A DNA stretch of 64,000 nt from Candidatus Saccharimonadota bacterium (GCA_017511205.1 JAFWLE010000002.1:62001-126000), one strand, 5' to 3'. Numbered from the stretch's first letter, positions 48,584 to 57,759 are shown. Numbers and translations: made by a program. The notes: generated from the letters alone by a model not told the origin.

Positions 48584-50683
48584 CTATCTTTTCTTTCCTT
48601 CCATAAAATCTTTGATTCGCGTAATTTCATCTCGCAGCATTGCGGCCTTTTCGAATTCCAAATTCGCAGCGGCGAGTTGCATTTCGGAAGAGAGTTGTTT
48701 AATAAGCGCTGGTAGTTCATCTTTTGGTACGCGTTTGATATCAAATTTATTCTCTTTCTCTTTCTCCGGGATAATCGCTCTAAGCCCTGCCGAGACCTCC
48801 TTTTTGATAGAGTGTGGCGTGATATGGTGCTTGGCATTATATTCTTTCTGAATTTCACGTCGTCGGTTGGTCTCAGAAATTGCTTTTTCCATACTCTCGG
48901 TAATAAAATCGGCATACATAATAACTTTGCCTTCTTCGTGACGCGCTGCCCGGCCAATCGTTTGGATTAAGGCTGATTCTGAACGCAAAAACCCTTCTTT
49001 ATCGGCATCAAGAATCGCAACTAAAGATACCTCCGGCAGGTCCAACCCCTCGCGCAGTAAATTAATACCGACTAAAACGTCATAAACTCCAGCCCGTAGA
49101 TCACGAATAATGTCGCCTCGTTCCAAAGTATCCACATCTGAATGGATATAGGCAGTCTTTACGCCTCTCTCCTTCAAATGATCGGTCAAATCTTCCGCCA
49201 TACGTTTAGTAAGCGTCGTGATAAGCGTTCGCTGCCCTTTAGCGATGCGTTTGTCGATTTCTTCCATTAGATCGTCAATCTGCCCTTCTGAACCACGTAC
49301 TTCAATTTCCGGGTCGAGCAAACCCGTTGGACGAATCACTTGCTCAGCTGGTTCCGGTGAAACTTCCAGCTCGTAGTCCCCCGGCGTAGCCGATACATAA
49401 ATCGCCTGATTGATGTGTTTTTGGAATTCACCATAGGTTAGCGGTCGGTTATCAAGCGCACTCGGTAGCCTAAAACCATAGTCTACCAGGGCCAATTTCC
49501 TCGCATGGTCACCATTATACATGCCTCTTACCTGCGGTAAAGTCATGTGTGATTCATCTACGATCAAAAGAAAATCTTTCGGGAAGAAATCTAAAAGCGT
49601 ATATGGTGGCTCACCGGGTTTTCTACCCTCTAGATGCCTGGAATAGTTTTCAATTCCTTTAACAAATCCAGTTTCCTTCAACATTTCTAAATCATACTTA
49701 GTGCGCTGTGATAATCTTTGCGCCTCCAGGAACTTGTCATGTTTCTCAAAATATTTTAGCCGATCTTCATATTCCGCTCGAATGGTAATCAAGGCTTTTT
49801 CCAGCTGATCCATCGGTGTAGCATAATGAGTATTTGGAAAGATGTGTACATGATCTGGTTTTTCACGTACGTCTAGTGTAATTGGGTCAACAATCTTTAC
49901 ATCTTCTAACGTATCGAACCCAAATTCGAACCGATAAGCGTACTCGCCATTAGCTGGGAATAAATCGATCGTGTCACCCATCACGCGGAAATTACCACGC
50001 TCAAAGGCGATGTCATTCCTATGATACTGCATATCAACTAACCGCCGGATAAACTCAAGCTGAGAAATTGGCGTTAGGGAGCTTGAGGGATCTCCGGAGG
50101 TTACGACCGAGGTAGAAGACGCGCCGCCCCCGTGACGACGGGCGGCGGCGACGTCGTGCCCGAAAGCCCCTAACGCCAATTTCCAGCTACCTTCGGTTTT
50201 CCAAATCGGTAGTGACATTTCGGTATAATGCTCTGGCGAGCCAATGCCATAAATACACGATACTGATGCCACAACGATGCAATCTCGCCGAGTTAAGAGC
50301 GCCTCGGTAGCACCGTGCCTTAGGCGATCGATTTCGTCGTTGATTGCTGAGTCCTTTTCGATATAAGTATCTGTAGAAGCAATGTAGGCTTCTGGCTGGT
50401 AGTAATCAAAGTAGGAGACAAAATAATGCACCTCGTTTTCGGGAAAGAACTCACGAAATTCCGAATATAGCTGAGCAGCTAGAGTTTTGTTATGCGCTAG
50501 AATTAAAGTTGGTCTTTGGGTTTTTTCGATAATATTGGCCATAGTAAAAGTTTTACCGGAGCCTGTGACACCTAGCAGAGTTTGTTCATGCACTCCACGA
50601 TTAATCCCGTCTACGAGTTTGTTGATCGCAGCGGGCTGGTCACCAGTCGGTTTGTACTTAGACACCAGTTTAAACTTAGCCAT
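48584..50683 (-). CDS. uvrB: Excinuclease ABC subunit B with an inserted palindromic element
   Basis: About 699 residues; the DNA helicase-like damage verifier of nucleotide excision repair. It has Walker [16 protein letters not shown], the beta-hairpin region [86 protein letters not shown] and a C-terminal UVR motif ([27 protein letters not shown]). Between about residues 167 and 207 an extra segment ([32 protein letters not shown]) interrupts the otherwise conserved stretch leading to [19 protein letters not shown]; a related insert is in GatA. The start at 50683 is set by homology; the -10 at 50691-50696 leaves a leader of 0-1 nt. Confidence 0.96.
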   Translation of the reverse strand: MAKFKLVSKYKPTGDQPAAINKLVDGINRGVHEQTLLGVTGSGKTFTMANIIEKTQRPTLILAHNKTLAAQLYSEFREFFPENEVHYFVSYFDYYQPEAYIASTDTYIEKDSAINDEIDRLRHGATEALLTRRDCIVVASVSCIYGIGSPEHYTEMSLPIWKTEGSWKLALGAFGHDVAAARRHGGGASSTSVVTSGDPSSSLTPISQLEFIRRLVDMQYHRNDIAFERGNFRVMGDTIDLFPANGEYAYRFEFGFDTLEDVKIVDPITLDVREKPDHVHIFPNTHYATPMDQLEKALITIRAEYEDRLKYFEKHDKFLEAQRLSQRTKYDLEMLKETGFVKGIENYSRHLEGRKPGEPPYTLLDFFPKDFLLIVDESHMTLPQVRGMYNGDHARKLALVDYGFRLPSALDNRPLTYGEFQKHINQAIYVSATPGDYELEVSPEPAEQVIRPTGLLDPEIEVRGSEGQIDDLMEEIDKRIAKGQRTLITTLTKRMAEDLTDHLKERGVKTAYIHSDVDTLERGDIIRDLRAGVYDVLVGINLLREGLDLPEVSLVAILDADKEGFLRSESALIQTIGRAARHEEGKVIMYADFITESMEKAISETNRRREIQKEYNAKHHITPHSIKKEVSAGLRAIIPEKEKENKFDIKRVPKDELPALIKQLSSEMQLAAANLEFEKAAMLRDEITRIKDFMEGKKR
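50064..50183. repeat. In-frame palindromic element, copy in uvrB
   Basis: About 120 bp. The outer arms (GAAATTGGCGTTAGGG at 50064 and CCCTAACGCCAATTTC ending 50183) are complementary but unrelated to the arms of the gatA copy. The 74-bp core (50088-50161) aligns with gatA 37555-37628 without gaps. Confidence 0.85.
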
Positions 50684-50787
50684 ATCTACTATTATAACAT
50701 TTTGCCAAAATAACGCGTAATACTCTTCCTCAGGCACGGTCAAGGGCGCTCGCCCAAGCTTACGGACCTCGAAAGAATACTTTGTGC

Positions 50788-50793
50788 TATAAT
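50788..50793 (+). promoter_or_regulatory. Extended -10 of the DUF167 gene
   Basis: TGCTATAAT, with the ATG only 10 bases after the box (leader about 3-4 nt). Confidence 0.45.
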
Positions 50794-50803
50794 TATTAGC
50801 AAT

Positions 50804-51019
50804 ATGAAATACCAAGTCACCGTAAAACCTGGCTCCAGCCAGGAAAAAATTGTCGCGTTGAGTCCAAACGAGCTAACCGTCTATTTGCGTGCCAAACCTC
50901 ATGACGGCGAAGCTAATGACGCGTTAATAAAACTTTTATCTGAATATTTCGACGTCCCTAAAACCACCATCAAAATCATAAGTGGAGCTAAATCACACAA
51001 AAAAGTGATCGAATTTTAA
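50804..51019 (+). CDS. DUF167 (YggU) family protein
   Basis: A 71-residue protein covering the whole DUF167 domain: [19 protein letters not shown] ... [49 protein letters not shown]. The family is widespread, and its molecular role is unknown. Very short spacing to the -10 suggests a near-leaderless mRNA. Its stop overlaps the convergent lysS stop by 4 bases. It diverges from uvrB. Confidence 0.9.
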   Translation: MKYQVTVKPGSSQEKIVALSPNELTVYLRAKPHDGEANDALIKLLSEYFDVPKTTIKIISGAKSHKKVIEF

Positions 51020-52494
51020 TCCTCTTTAGACTTCATGGTTGGGAATGGTACCGCTTCCCTGCCTGGCACACCCTCAAGTAGCCAGAAATTGCGTTCTGAA
51101 TTGCCCCAACCACAAGCTGGCGGCATACCGTATTCTAGCATTTCTACGAAATCCATATCGAGCATTTGAGCTTCTTCGTCACCCGCATCCCTCGCGGCCT
51201 GTTGTTCTTTGAATCTAGCTAGCTGATCTAAAGGATCATTTAGCTCCGAAAACCCATTACCCATTTCGGTCCCCGCAATAATCGGGTGGAATCTCTCAGT
51301 CACTAAAGGATTTTCACTAGATTTTTTCGCCAGTGGCGAGAGGCTAAGCGGTTCTTCAATTAGCCAATAAGGTCCAGCAGAAGTCTTACGGATTAGCTTC
51401 CAAACATCGTCGATTAAATGTGGAGTGGAAGTGTTTTCGAGCTTCTTCTTGAAATCGTCTTGTTTCAAATCTTTTGCATCCCAATTTTTAAGGAGTATTT
51501 GAATCAGCTGTTCTCGATTTGGGTTAAACACATCCACATTGAACTTTTCGCGTAACAAATCTGCATATTTAACATGTGGCCACTTACAGTCAAGATCTAC
51601 GTCAAATCCTCCGACGTGGAACTTCAAAGTGCCCCAAGTCTCCTTTGCTACATATTTAATCATTTCCTCATAAAGCTTCATGCCATCTTCATAATTCTCG
51701 TAAGCCGCATAAGACTCAAAAGCGATATGCTCTGGCAAATGCTCATCATCTACGCCTTCGTTTCTAAATCTCGGTCCAATATCATAAACTTTTTCAAAGC
51801 CACCACCTAGAAGCCGCTTTAAAGGTAGCTCGTGTGAAATCCGCAAATAAAAATCTTCATTTAGAGCATTCATATGCGTAACAAATGGCGTCGCATCGGC
51901 TCCGCCGGTGGTATGCTCTAGAACTGGAATATTAATCTCGATAAACCCGTGCTGATTCATGAAATCACGCGTTGCTTGCCAAAACTTCGAGCGTCGCACT
52001 AACCTTTCGCGTACTTCTGGGTTAACATTCATGTCTACATATCGTCTGCGGTAACGCTCCTCCTTGTTCTCGAATTTTTCTGGCAGTGGGCGTAAAGATT
52101 TGGTTAGAAGTCTCACCGCATCAGAAAAGACTGAAATCTCACCAGTTTGAGTTTTATCAACTTTGCCTGTAGCTTCGATAAAATCACCTACATCAAGCAA
52201 TCTGATATCTCGTGCGCCAATTAATTTTTCCGGCACATCGTCAGTTGCCCTCATAAAGATCTGCACTTCGCCTGAAAGATCCTTTACTTTCAAAAAAACT
52301 AGTTTGCCAAAAGAACGAATTGCTACAATTCGTCCTGCAATCGTCACCTCTTGGCCTTTCTTTTCATCAAAATGATCAACAATCTCAATGATTTTACAAT
52401 TTCGTTCAGACTTAGACGGGTAGGAATCAATTCCACGCTTTTTTAGTTCATCTAGTTTTTTTAATCTTTCGTTGCGATAATCTTCAAGTAACAT
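51016..52494 (-). CDS. lysS: Lysyl-tRNA synthetase (class II)
   Basis: A 492-residue class II synthetase charging tRNA-Lys. The N-terminal OB-fold anticodon domain (QEVTIAGRIVAIRSFGKLVFLKVKDLSGEVQIF) precedes motif 1 (FMNQHGFIEINIPVLEHTTGGADATPFVTHMNALNEDFYLRISHELPLKRLLGGGFEKVYDIGPRFRNEGVDDEHLPEHIAFESY, covering motif 2) and a motif 3-like C-terminus (DMDFVEMLEYGMPPACGWG). Motif 3 normally reads GxGxGIDRL; here the chain ends ACGWGNSERNFWLLEGVPGREAVPFP, so the canonical arginine is displaced or missing, an oddity worth noting. The -10 (52501-52506) predicts leaderless transcription from the ATG. Confidence 0.93.
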   Translation of the reverse strand: MLLEDYRNERLKKLDELKKRGIDSYPSKSERNCKIIEIVDHFDEKKGQEVTIAGRIVAIRSFGKLVFLKVKDLSGEVQIFMRATDDVPEKLIGARDIRLLDVGDFIEATGKVDKTQTGEISVFSDAVRLLTKSLRPLPEKFENKEERYRRRYVDMNVNPEVRERLVRRSKFWQATRDFMNQHGFIEINIPVLEHTTGGADATPFVTHMNALNEDFYLRISHELPLKRLLGGGFEKVYDIGPRFRNEGVDDEHLPEHIAFESYAAYENYEDGMKLYEEMIKYVAKETWGTLKFHVGGFDVDLDCKWPHVKYADLLREKFNVDVFNPNREQLIQILLKNWDAKDLKQDDFKKKLENTSTPHLIDDVWKLIRKTSAGPYWLIEEPLSLSPLAKKSSENPLVTERFHPIIAGTEMGNGFSELNDPLDQLARFKEQQAARDAGDEEAQMLDMDFVEMLEYGMPPACGWGNSERNFWLLEGVPGREAVPFPTMKSKED

Positions 52495-52500
52495 ATTGTT

Positions 52501-52506
52501 ATTATA
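52501..52506 (-). promoter_or_regulatory. Extended -10 of lysS
   Basis: TGTTATAAT with the predicted start at 52494, the first base of the ATG. Confidence 0.55.
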
Positions 52507-52524
52507 ACATAAAATAAAAACTTT

Positions 52525-52640
52525 TCACGCTTGCTGAGGTGAAAATCTGAAAAAATAATCAGGTGGAAGCCTTCCGGTATTTCAGTACCGGCTTTCCACT
52601 ACTATTTTTTCAGATTTTCAGCCTGGAAATAGCAAGCTTA
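52525..52640. repeat. Long palindromic hairpin between greA and lysS
   Basis: Arms around GCTTGCTGAGGTGAAAATC / GATTTTCAGCCT..AGCAAGC and TCTGAAAAAATA..GGTGGAAGCC / GGCTTTCCACTACTATTTTTTCAGA pair over about 45 bp with small interruptions; the loop is a second short hairpin (GCCTTCCGGTA..TACCGGC). No T-tract follows on the minus strand, so it is not an ordinary greA terminator. Confidence 0.65.
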
Positions 52641-52648
52641 GTAAAATA

Positions 52649-53095
52649 TTATTTTATATCTAGAATCTTTATCTTTTTGTCATTGAACTCAAAAGATTCA
52701 CCAGCTTTGTGGCCTAAAAGTGCTTTGCCGATCGGGGACTCGTTCGAAATCTTACCTTCTAATGGATTTGCTTCGGTTGGGCCCACCACAGTGTATTCTA
52801 CTTTACGCCCGCTCATGTTCAGGGTAACCGTTGCACCCAGCTCTACTTTACTCTTGCTGCCACCGCGAATTATTTTGACATTCTTTAATATTTCCTGAAT
52901 TTCAAGAATTCGCCCCTCGGTGACCTTTTGTTCGTTTCTAGCTGAACTGTACTCCTCATTTTCTGACAAATCACCAAAAGACCTAGCCGTAGCAATCCGT
53001 TCAGCAATCGCTGGTCGACTTTTAATTAATTCATCCAATTCTTTTTCCAGCTCTTTCTTACCTTCTAATGTAAGGCTCACACTTTTTTTAATCAT
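52649..53095 (-). CDS. greA: Transcription elongation factor GreA
   Basis: A 148-residue factor that rescues backtracked RNA polymerase by stimulating transcript cleavage. The N-terminal coiled coil (LTLEGKKELEKELDELIKSRPAIAERIATARSFGDLSENEEYSSARNEQKVTEGRILEIQEIL) has the acidic tip residues Asp and Glu in GDLSENEEY. The C-terminal domain (TVTLNMSGRKVEYTVVGPTEANPLEGKISNESPIGKALLGHKAGESFEF) is standard. It is monocistronic, with an SD GGAG. Confidence 0.96.
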   Translation of the reverse strand: MIKKSVSLTLEGKKELEKELDELIKSRPAIAERIATARSFGDLSENEEYSSARNEQKVTEGRILEIQEILKNVKIIRGGSKSKVELGATVTLNMSGRKVEYTVVGPTEANPLEGKISNESPIGKALLGHKAGESFEFNDKKIKILDIK

Positions 53096-53156
53096 TTTTC
53101 ACTCCAAAATTTAACTATGTCTAGTTTACATGAAAATGCTTTTTTAGTCAATGGTT

Positions 53157-54014
53157 TTAACTAATTCCCATGAAGAATAGCAAATAAAACGCCACACCAT
53201 TTTTCAGCATATGCAATAAAATATCAGCGTAAATTGTGCCTGTAATCTCGCGAAGCGCACAAAGTACTATGGACATAGCAAAAACATTCACGCCTACATT
53301 CCATTGCATGTGTACAATGCCAAATAAAAGCGATACAAAGAAAGTCGAAAAAAAGATTGACCACCCGTCTGAAACACTCCTTAAAAACTTAGCGCGTAAT
53401 TTTCCATAAAGCCAGCCTCGGAAGATTGTTTCTTCAGCAATTGGCGCAACGATCACCAACGTTAAAAAGGCTATTAGCCTATCTATTCCACTTAAATACA
53501 AGCTAAAGCCAATTTCCTGGGTCTCACCAGCGTCAAACCACGGGAACAACACCGAGAAAACGAAAGTCAAAGCAGATGCTAGCAAAAAATAAGCTGCGAA
53601 GCCTACTGGTGCCAAACCAATGTCTGTCCAGGTTGGTAAACCTCGGAACCCTAATTCAACACGGTTAAAACATTTTCTAGAAAAAGATTTTTTTTGATAT
53701 TTAGCTTTAATAATTGGCGGTGTCAGGATAATCATTAACATAGCTAACGCATATGAAAGAGCGGAAAAACAAGCCATCGGCACTGGATCATTTAACCTAT
53801 CACCTAGAAACATCGCCATCACGATTCCTACCGCAAACTGTGCCGCAAAGATTGAAACAAAAACCCAAACTAACATTAATAGGACTTCTCCTAGCACTCG
53901 GTAAGAGTCTGGTCTTTTGCAAGTCTTGCTAACACTTTTTTTTGTTGTATTTGCTTTCTTGGTTGCAGTAGCCTTTGTTTTAACTTCTTTTACCTCTTTA
54001 GTGGAGTCTTTCAC
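53157..54014 (-). CDS. CPBP-family intramembrane metalloprotease
   Basis: A 285-residue membrane protein. It has a Lys/Thr-rich cytosolic start (to about 40) and about eight membrane segments. The CPBP (Abi) signature is VAPIAEETIFRGWLYGKLRAKF (Glu-Glu-x3-Arg), with FGIVHMQWN holding the first His. It is related to Rce1-type proteases and bacteriocin-immunity proteins. The start is GTG and overlaps the rseP stop (GTGA), so it is translated with the site-2 protease. The substrate is unknown. Confidence 0.87.
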   Translation of the reverse strand: MKDSTKEVKEVKTKATATKKANTTKKSVSKTCKRPDSYRVLGEVLLMLVWVFVSIFAAQFAVGIVMAMFLGDRLNDPVPMACFSALSYALAMLMIILTPPIIKAKYQKKSFSRKCFNRVELGFRGLPTWTDIGLAPVGFAAYFLLASALTFVFSVLFPWFDAGETQEIGFSLYLSGIDRLIAFLTLVIVAPIAEETIFRGWLYGKLRAKFLRSVSDGWSIFFSTFFVSLLFGIVHMQWNVGVNVFAMSIVLCALREITGTIYADILLHMLKNGVAFYLLFFMGIS

Positions 54015-55333
54015 TTGGCAATCCTTACGATATCGAGTATTGTTACTATAGCAATTAAGGCTAGAAGCATTACCATCGCTCGCGAAACGATTTTTTCCTC
54101 GACTTCTTTAGTTAGTTTTTTCTTACGTAGTTTATAGATTGTAATTAAAAGCCATCTACCACCATCGAGAGCTGGAATCGGTAGGACGTTCATGCAGGCA
54201 AGTGACACAGATATTAACGCTGCCAGAAAAGCTAGATTAGCTGGTCCTGCAGAAGTAAAGGCTGGGAACAAGACCCCAATGATACCAACTGGGCCAGAAA
54301 CCGAATCTCCCACTGCCGAAATCGCTTCTTGGCCATTTTGTCGTATCTCAGCATCAGGGCTAAATAGTGACCCCACTCCCGAAACTAAATTCCAAAGCAT
54401 TACGCCAAGACCTTTGAAAGTCTCGCCGGTTAATTGTAAAGTTAATCCTGCTCCCACAATCGGCGCCGACCAAGTAGAGTAAGAAATTGCTTGAGAACTT
54501 GCCATAGTTACGCCCAGTAGGTATTCCGAATCAGCTGGGTTCAAAGTCACTTCCATTTCTCGTTCAACCGCTAAATCAGCCTGTTCCAAAGTATGCATTC
54601 CGCACTCTTTATAACTAGACCAATCTACTATATTGCAATCCACAATACGTCTTATGCTATACTTTACTGTTTTGCCAGCATGATTCTTATTAATCTCCGT
54701 AATCTCATCCACATCCCAAACTTCCGTTCCGTCGACTGTTAGAATATAATCATTTTTTTCTAATCCTGCCTTCTCCGCCGGCGAATTATCTGCCACTGTA
54801 GTAATTAATACTGGAGTACGTTCTGTCCTGGTGTCCGACTCAACTGTGAACTGATTATCAAGAAATTCCGGCATACCAGTCCAAGCCAAAACCGTAAAAA
54901 TAATAAACGCTACTAGCCAGTTCATCATCACGCCACCAAACAATATTTTAGTTTTAGACCAATAGCTAGACTTGCCAAAGGTTCCCTCTCTAGTATCAGC
55001 GGCCGATTCTCCGTCCATTTGGCAAAACCCGCCAATCGGCAGCCAATTGATGCTAAAAATCAATCCCCCCTGAGCTAAATCCTTAGTTTTGTCTCCGTCG
55101 CTGATCGCTATCTTCGAAATTTTATCTTTACTCCACTCAGAACGAGGTAGTCTACGCCATTTACCAGTTTTAGGATCTTTAATCCAAGCGATTGCTCGTG
55201 GCGGGAAGCAAATACCAAATTCTAATACTCTAACGCCATTTTTTCGTGCCATTAGGAAGTGCCCGAATTCATGTGCTGTAACTAAGAACATTAGAACTAA
55301 AAGACCGATAATGATTCCAGCAAAAATTTCCAT
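54011..55333 (-). CDS. rseP: Site-2 protease RseP family (M50 metalloprotease)
   Basis: A 440-residue intramembrane zinc protease. The active-site HEFGH is in the first membrane segment (His21, Glu22, His25). A PDZ domain (VADNSPAEKAGLEKNDYILTVDGTEVWDVDEITEINKNHAGKTVKYSIRRI) and the C-terminal LPIPALDGGRWLL (third metal ligand Asp) follow. The loop after the first segment carries a longer insertion (GICFPPRAIAWIKDPKTGKWRRLPRSEWSKDK). It cleaves membrane regulators or remnant signal peptides. The -10 (55340-55345) predicts leaderless transcription from 55333. Confidence 0.94.
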   Translation of the reverse strand: MEIFAGIIIGLLVLMFLVTAHEFGHFLMARKNGVRVLEFGICFPPRAIAWIKDPKTGKWRRLPRSEWSKDKISKIAISDGDKTKDLAQGGLIFSINWLPIGGFCQMDGESAADTREGTFGKSSYWSKTKILFGGVMMNWLVAFIIFTVLAWTGMPEFLDNQFTVESDTRTERTPVLITTVADNSPAEKAGLEKNDYILTVDGTEVWDVDEITEINKNHAGKTVKYSIRRIVDCNIVDWSSYKECGMHTLEQADLAVEREMEVTLNPADSEYLLGVTMASSQAISYSTWSAPIVGAGLTLQLTGETFKGLGVMLWNLVSGVGSLFSPDAEIRQNGQEAISAVGDSVSGPVGIIGVLFPAFTSAGPANLAFLAALISVSLACMNVLPIPALDGGRWLLITIYKLRKKKLTKEVEEKIVSRAMVMLLALIAIVTILDIVRIAK

Positions 55334-55339
55334 AAATAA

Positions 55340-55345
55340 ATTATA
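55340..55345 (-). promoter_or_regulatory. Extended -10 of rseP
   Basis: TGCTATAAT with the predicted start on the ATG. Confidence 0.55.
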
Positions 55346-55411
55346 GCATAAACAACTAATTATCGAAAACTGAATTAGAATTACTCTTAATGGGTTTTAA
55401 ATAGTTAAATC

Positions 55412-56077
55412 TTATTTGCCAAATCTACGCGAGCGAGAATCATATTCTTTAATGATTCCCTCGAGATCTTTACCGGTCATTTCTGGGAAATACTTTTTCA
55501 AAAACATAAATTCTGCATAACTAGCTCGCCACAGCATAAACCCAGAAATTCTTTCCTCGCCAGAAGTCCTTACTACCATGTCAATATCTGGTATTTCTGG
55601 ATGATACAAATGCTTGCGGATTGATTCGCTGGTGATTTCGCCTTCATTAGCTGAAATTTTTGCAGCATCCACGATTTCTTGTTCTCCACCATAATTGAAA
55701 CAAAAACCAACTGTAATGCCTGTACAATTCTCAGTAATTCTTTCAGCTTTTTCGATTGCACTAACCAGCTTTGGTGAGACCTTTTCCTTAGAGCCTAGAA
55801 TTACCATCTTGCCGTTTCTAGCTTGCATTTTTTCAGCATAACTTATGATTTTGCTCTCAGCTAGTTTCATGATATATGCTACTTCAGCCGCGCTTCTTCC
55901 CCAGTTCTCAGTACTAAAAACATAAAAAGTAATATATTTAATACCAGCTTTTTCAGCTGCATCCACTAACTCTTCGATGGCGTCTAAGCCTTTTTTATGT
56001 CCTTCAATTGACGGTAAACCATGCTCTTTCGCCCAGCGTCTATTACCGTCAGCAATAATTCCTAAGTGTGTAATCAT
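55412..56077 (-). CDS. uppS: Isoprenyl diphosphate synthase (undecaprenyl-type)
   Basis: A 221-residue cis-prenyltransferase making the polyprenyl carrier for cell-wall synthesis. It has LGIIADGNRRWAKEHG (catalytic Asp at residue 9), the hinge YITFYVFSTENWGRSAAEVAYIM, GFCFNYGGEQEIVDA and the C-terminal VVRTSGEERISGFMLWRASYAEFMFLKKYFPEM. It overlaps frr by 4 bases (ATGA), the common frr-uppS order. Confidence 0.94.
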   Translation of the reverse strand: MITHLGIIADGNRRWAKEHGLPSIEGHKKGLDAIEELVDAAEKAGIKYITFYVFSTENWGRSAAEVAYIMKLAESKIISYAEKMQARNGKMVILGSKEKVSPKLVSAIEKAERITENCTGITVGFCFNYGGEQEIVDAAKISANEGEITSESIRKHLYHPEIPDIDMVVRTSGEERISGFMLWRASYAEFMFLKKYFPEMTGKDLEGIIKEYDSRSRRFGK

Positions 56078-56619
56078 AATTTCATTATTTCTTCCGATTT
56101 AGCCTTAAAATTCTGGTCAATTTTATCGCTAAACTCTTTAGTTAAATCGTCAATTTCCTTTTCGGCGCGTTTTTTGACGTCCTCACTCATTTCCGTTGCA
56201 TTTTTGATAGCTTTTCTTGCATCTTCACGCACATTTCTAATTGCCACCTTTGCTTCCTCGACTTTTGCCGAAGCATTCTTGACGATTTCTTTGCGCCTTT
56301 CTTCAGTCAGCTGCGGGATCGGTACACGTACTACTCTACCGTCATCAGCTGGATTCAAGCCTAAAGACTGATCGGCTCTAATAGCCGCTACAATGGCCTG
56401 AATCCCAGATGGATCAAATGGTGTAATCACAAGTAATGTCGCATCCGCAGCCGTGACATTTGCCACTTGATTTAAAGGCATAAACTGCCCATACATCTCA
56501 ACTTTTATACCAGAAAGCATATCTGGATGTGCCCTTCCAGTACGTACCTTTTTCATTTCGCCTTCAAATCGCTCTAAAGCCCCCTCCATTTTTTTGCGAT
56601 CTTCTTTAGTGTCAAACAT
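56074..56619 (-). CDS. frr: Ribosome recycling factor
   Basis: The 181-residue factor that, with EF-G, splits post-termination ribosomes. It shows the family blocks KKMEGALERFEGEMKKVRTGRAHPDMLSGIKVEMYG, MPLNQVANVTAADATLLVITPFD, ADQSLGLNPADDGRVVRVPIPQLTEERRKEIVKNASAKVEEAKVAIRNVREDARK. First gene of frr-uppS; the SD is AAAGGAG. Confidence 0.96.
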   Translation of the reverse strand: MFDTKEDRKKMEGALERFEGEMKKVRTGRAHPDMLSGIKVEMYGQFMPLNQVANVTAADATLLVITPFDPSGIQAIVAAIRADQSLGLNPADDGRVVRVPIPQLTEERRKEIVKNASAKVEEAKVAIRNVREDARKAIKNATEMSEDVKKRAEKEIDDLTKEFSDKIDQNFKAKSEEIMKL

Positions 56620-56653
56620 TCTAGCTCCTTTTGTTACCTTTTTATTATAACAT

Positions 56654-56685
56654 ACAAAAAGTTCGGCCCTCCCGCCGAACTTTCG
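56654..56685 (-). terminator. rpmE terminator
   Basis: Minus strand AAAGTTCGGC-GGGAGG-GCCGAACTTTTT. Confidence 0.92.
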
Positions 56686-56687
56686 AA

Positions 56688-57041
56688 CTATTCTTCAACT
56701 TTCGCTTCGATTTTATCTTTAGCCTTGGCTTTTTTCTCAGCTTCTTTTGCAGCCTTTTTAGCCTTGTTCTCAAGAGCCTCACGCATTTTCTTAGCTTTTT
56801 CGGCACGCGCCTTAAAGCGATCTACCCGACCTTCGGTATCGATAATCTTTTCTTCACCGGTAAAGAACGGATGACTGGCTGAAGAAATTTGCACCTTAAC
56901 TAGTGGATATTCCTTGCCGTCTTGCCATTTGATAGTTTCTTTACTCTTCGCCGTAGATTTAGTCAAAAACGAAAAGCCAGCCGCTTCATCTAGAAAAACG
57001 ACTTCACGATAATCTTTAGGATGTAACTCTTTTTTACTCAT
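56688..57041 (-). CDS. rpmE2: 50S ribosomal protein L31 type B with basic extension
   Basis: A 117-residue L31: [77 protein letters not shown]. It lacks the zinc-binding Cys residues, so it is the type B (zinc-free) form. The last ~40 residues are a Lys/Ala/Glu helix beyond the family core. The start at 57041 fits homology and a -10 at 57052-57057 (leader about 4 nt). Confidence 0.93.
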   Translation of the reverse strand: MSKKELHPKDYREVVFLDEAAGFSFLTKSTAKSKETIKWQDGKEYPLVKVQISSASHPFFTGEEKIIDTEGRVDRFKARAEKAKKMREALENKAKKAAKEAEKKAKAKDKIEAKVEE

Positions 57042-57087
57042 AACTTTCCCTATTATATCAGAGAAATAAAAAAAAGTAAAGTAGGAA

Positions 57088-57112
57088 AAAGACGGGCTTA
57101 CTTGCCCGCCTT
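57088..57112 (-). terminator. clpP terminator
   Basis: Minus strand GGCGGGC-AAGTAA-GCCCGTC followed by TTTTT. Confidence 0.9.
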
Positions 57113-57117
57113 TAACA

Positions 57118-57759
57118 TTACAAGATGGCGTCGATATCATTAACAATTTCGTCGATGAAACCTTTCTCTAAAGCATCTTCTGGCAGCATATAATACTCTA
57201 CTCGCGTTAAAGCATCGTAATCCGTTGCGCTCATATTGCCATGAGACAAGACATGAGGCTTAATAATCTGAGTTTCGAGACGCTCATCAAACTTTACACG
57301 ATCTTGCACTTTATTGGTAGCTCCCCCGGCAAAGGAAGTACCTTCGTGCAGTAAAAAGGTGCTATAAGGTAAAGAAAATCTCTTATGTCCAGCGATACCG
57401 ATCAAAAATGCCATTGAGCTCCACTCGCCAACATTAATCGTGTAAATCGGTGTTTTGCTGATTTCCATAATCGATATCAAAGCGAGCCCTTCGCCAATAT
57501 CACCTCCTGGTGAATCGATGTAAAGTTTAATAGCAGTACGTTCATTAACAGGCTTATCTTTGTCTTCACGGTTGCAATCGATAATGAATTTGACGATTTG
57601 GTTGATTGTAGAAGTATACTCATTTACTCCATCTTCATAACCAACGCTGGCAATCTCGCGTGAAAGATAAACTCGCCTTTCGCTCAGTTCCTTATAGATT
57701 TCATATTCTTCGAAAGTCGTTTGGATATGAACCAAGTCTTTTGGGATTTCAATTGGCAT
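57118..57759 (-). CDS. ClpP-like serine protease with atypical triad region
   Basis: A 213-residue ClpP-fold protein: [62 protein letters not shown]. The nucleophile is probably Ser115 and the His is His138. The Ser-to-His spacing is 23 rather than the usual 25, and the stretch that carries the third (Asp) residue reads [20 protein letters not shown], where I see no Asp at the expected place. It may be a ClpP2-like partner subunit or a scaffold. The start at 57759 follows the SD AAGGAGGTG. No Clp ATPase is nearby. Confidence 0.86.
   Translation of the reverse strand: MPIEIPKDLVHIQTTFEEYEIYKELSERRVYLSREIASVGYEDGVNEYTSTINQIVKFIIDCNREDKDKPVNERTAIKLYIDSPGGDIGEGLALISIMEISKTPIYTINVGEWSSMAFLIGIAGHKRFSLPYSTFLLHEGTSFAGGATNKVQDRVKFDERLETQIIKPHVLSHGNMSATDYDALTRVEYYMLPEDALEKGFIDEIVNDIDAIL

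Noticed and set aside
37530-50183. Intein interpretation of the gatA and uvrB inserts
   Set aside because: The inserts are only about 40 residues long and lack intein terminal Cys/Ser and His-Asn motifs.
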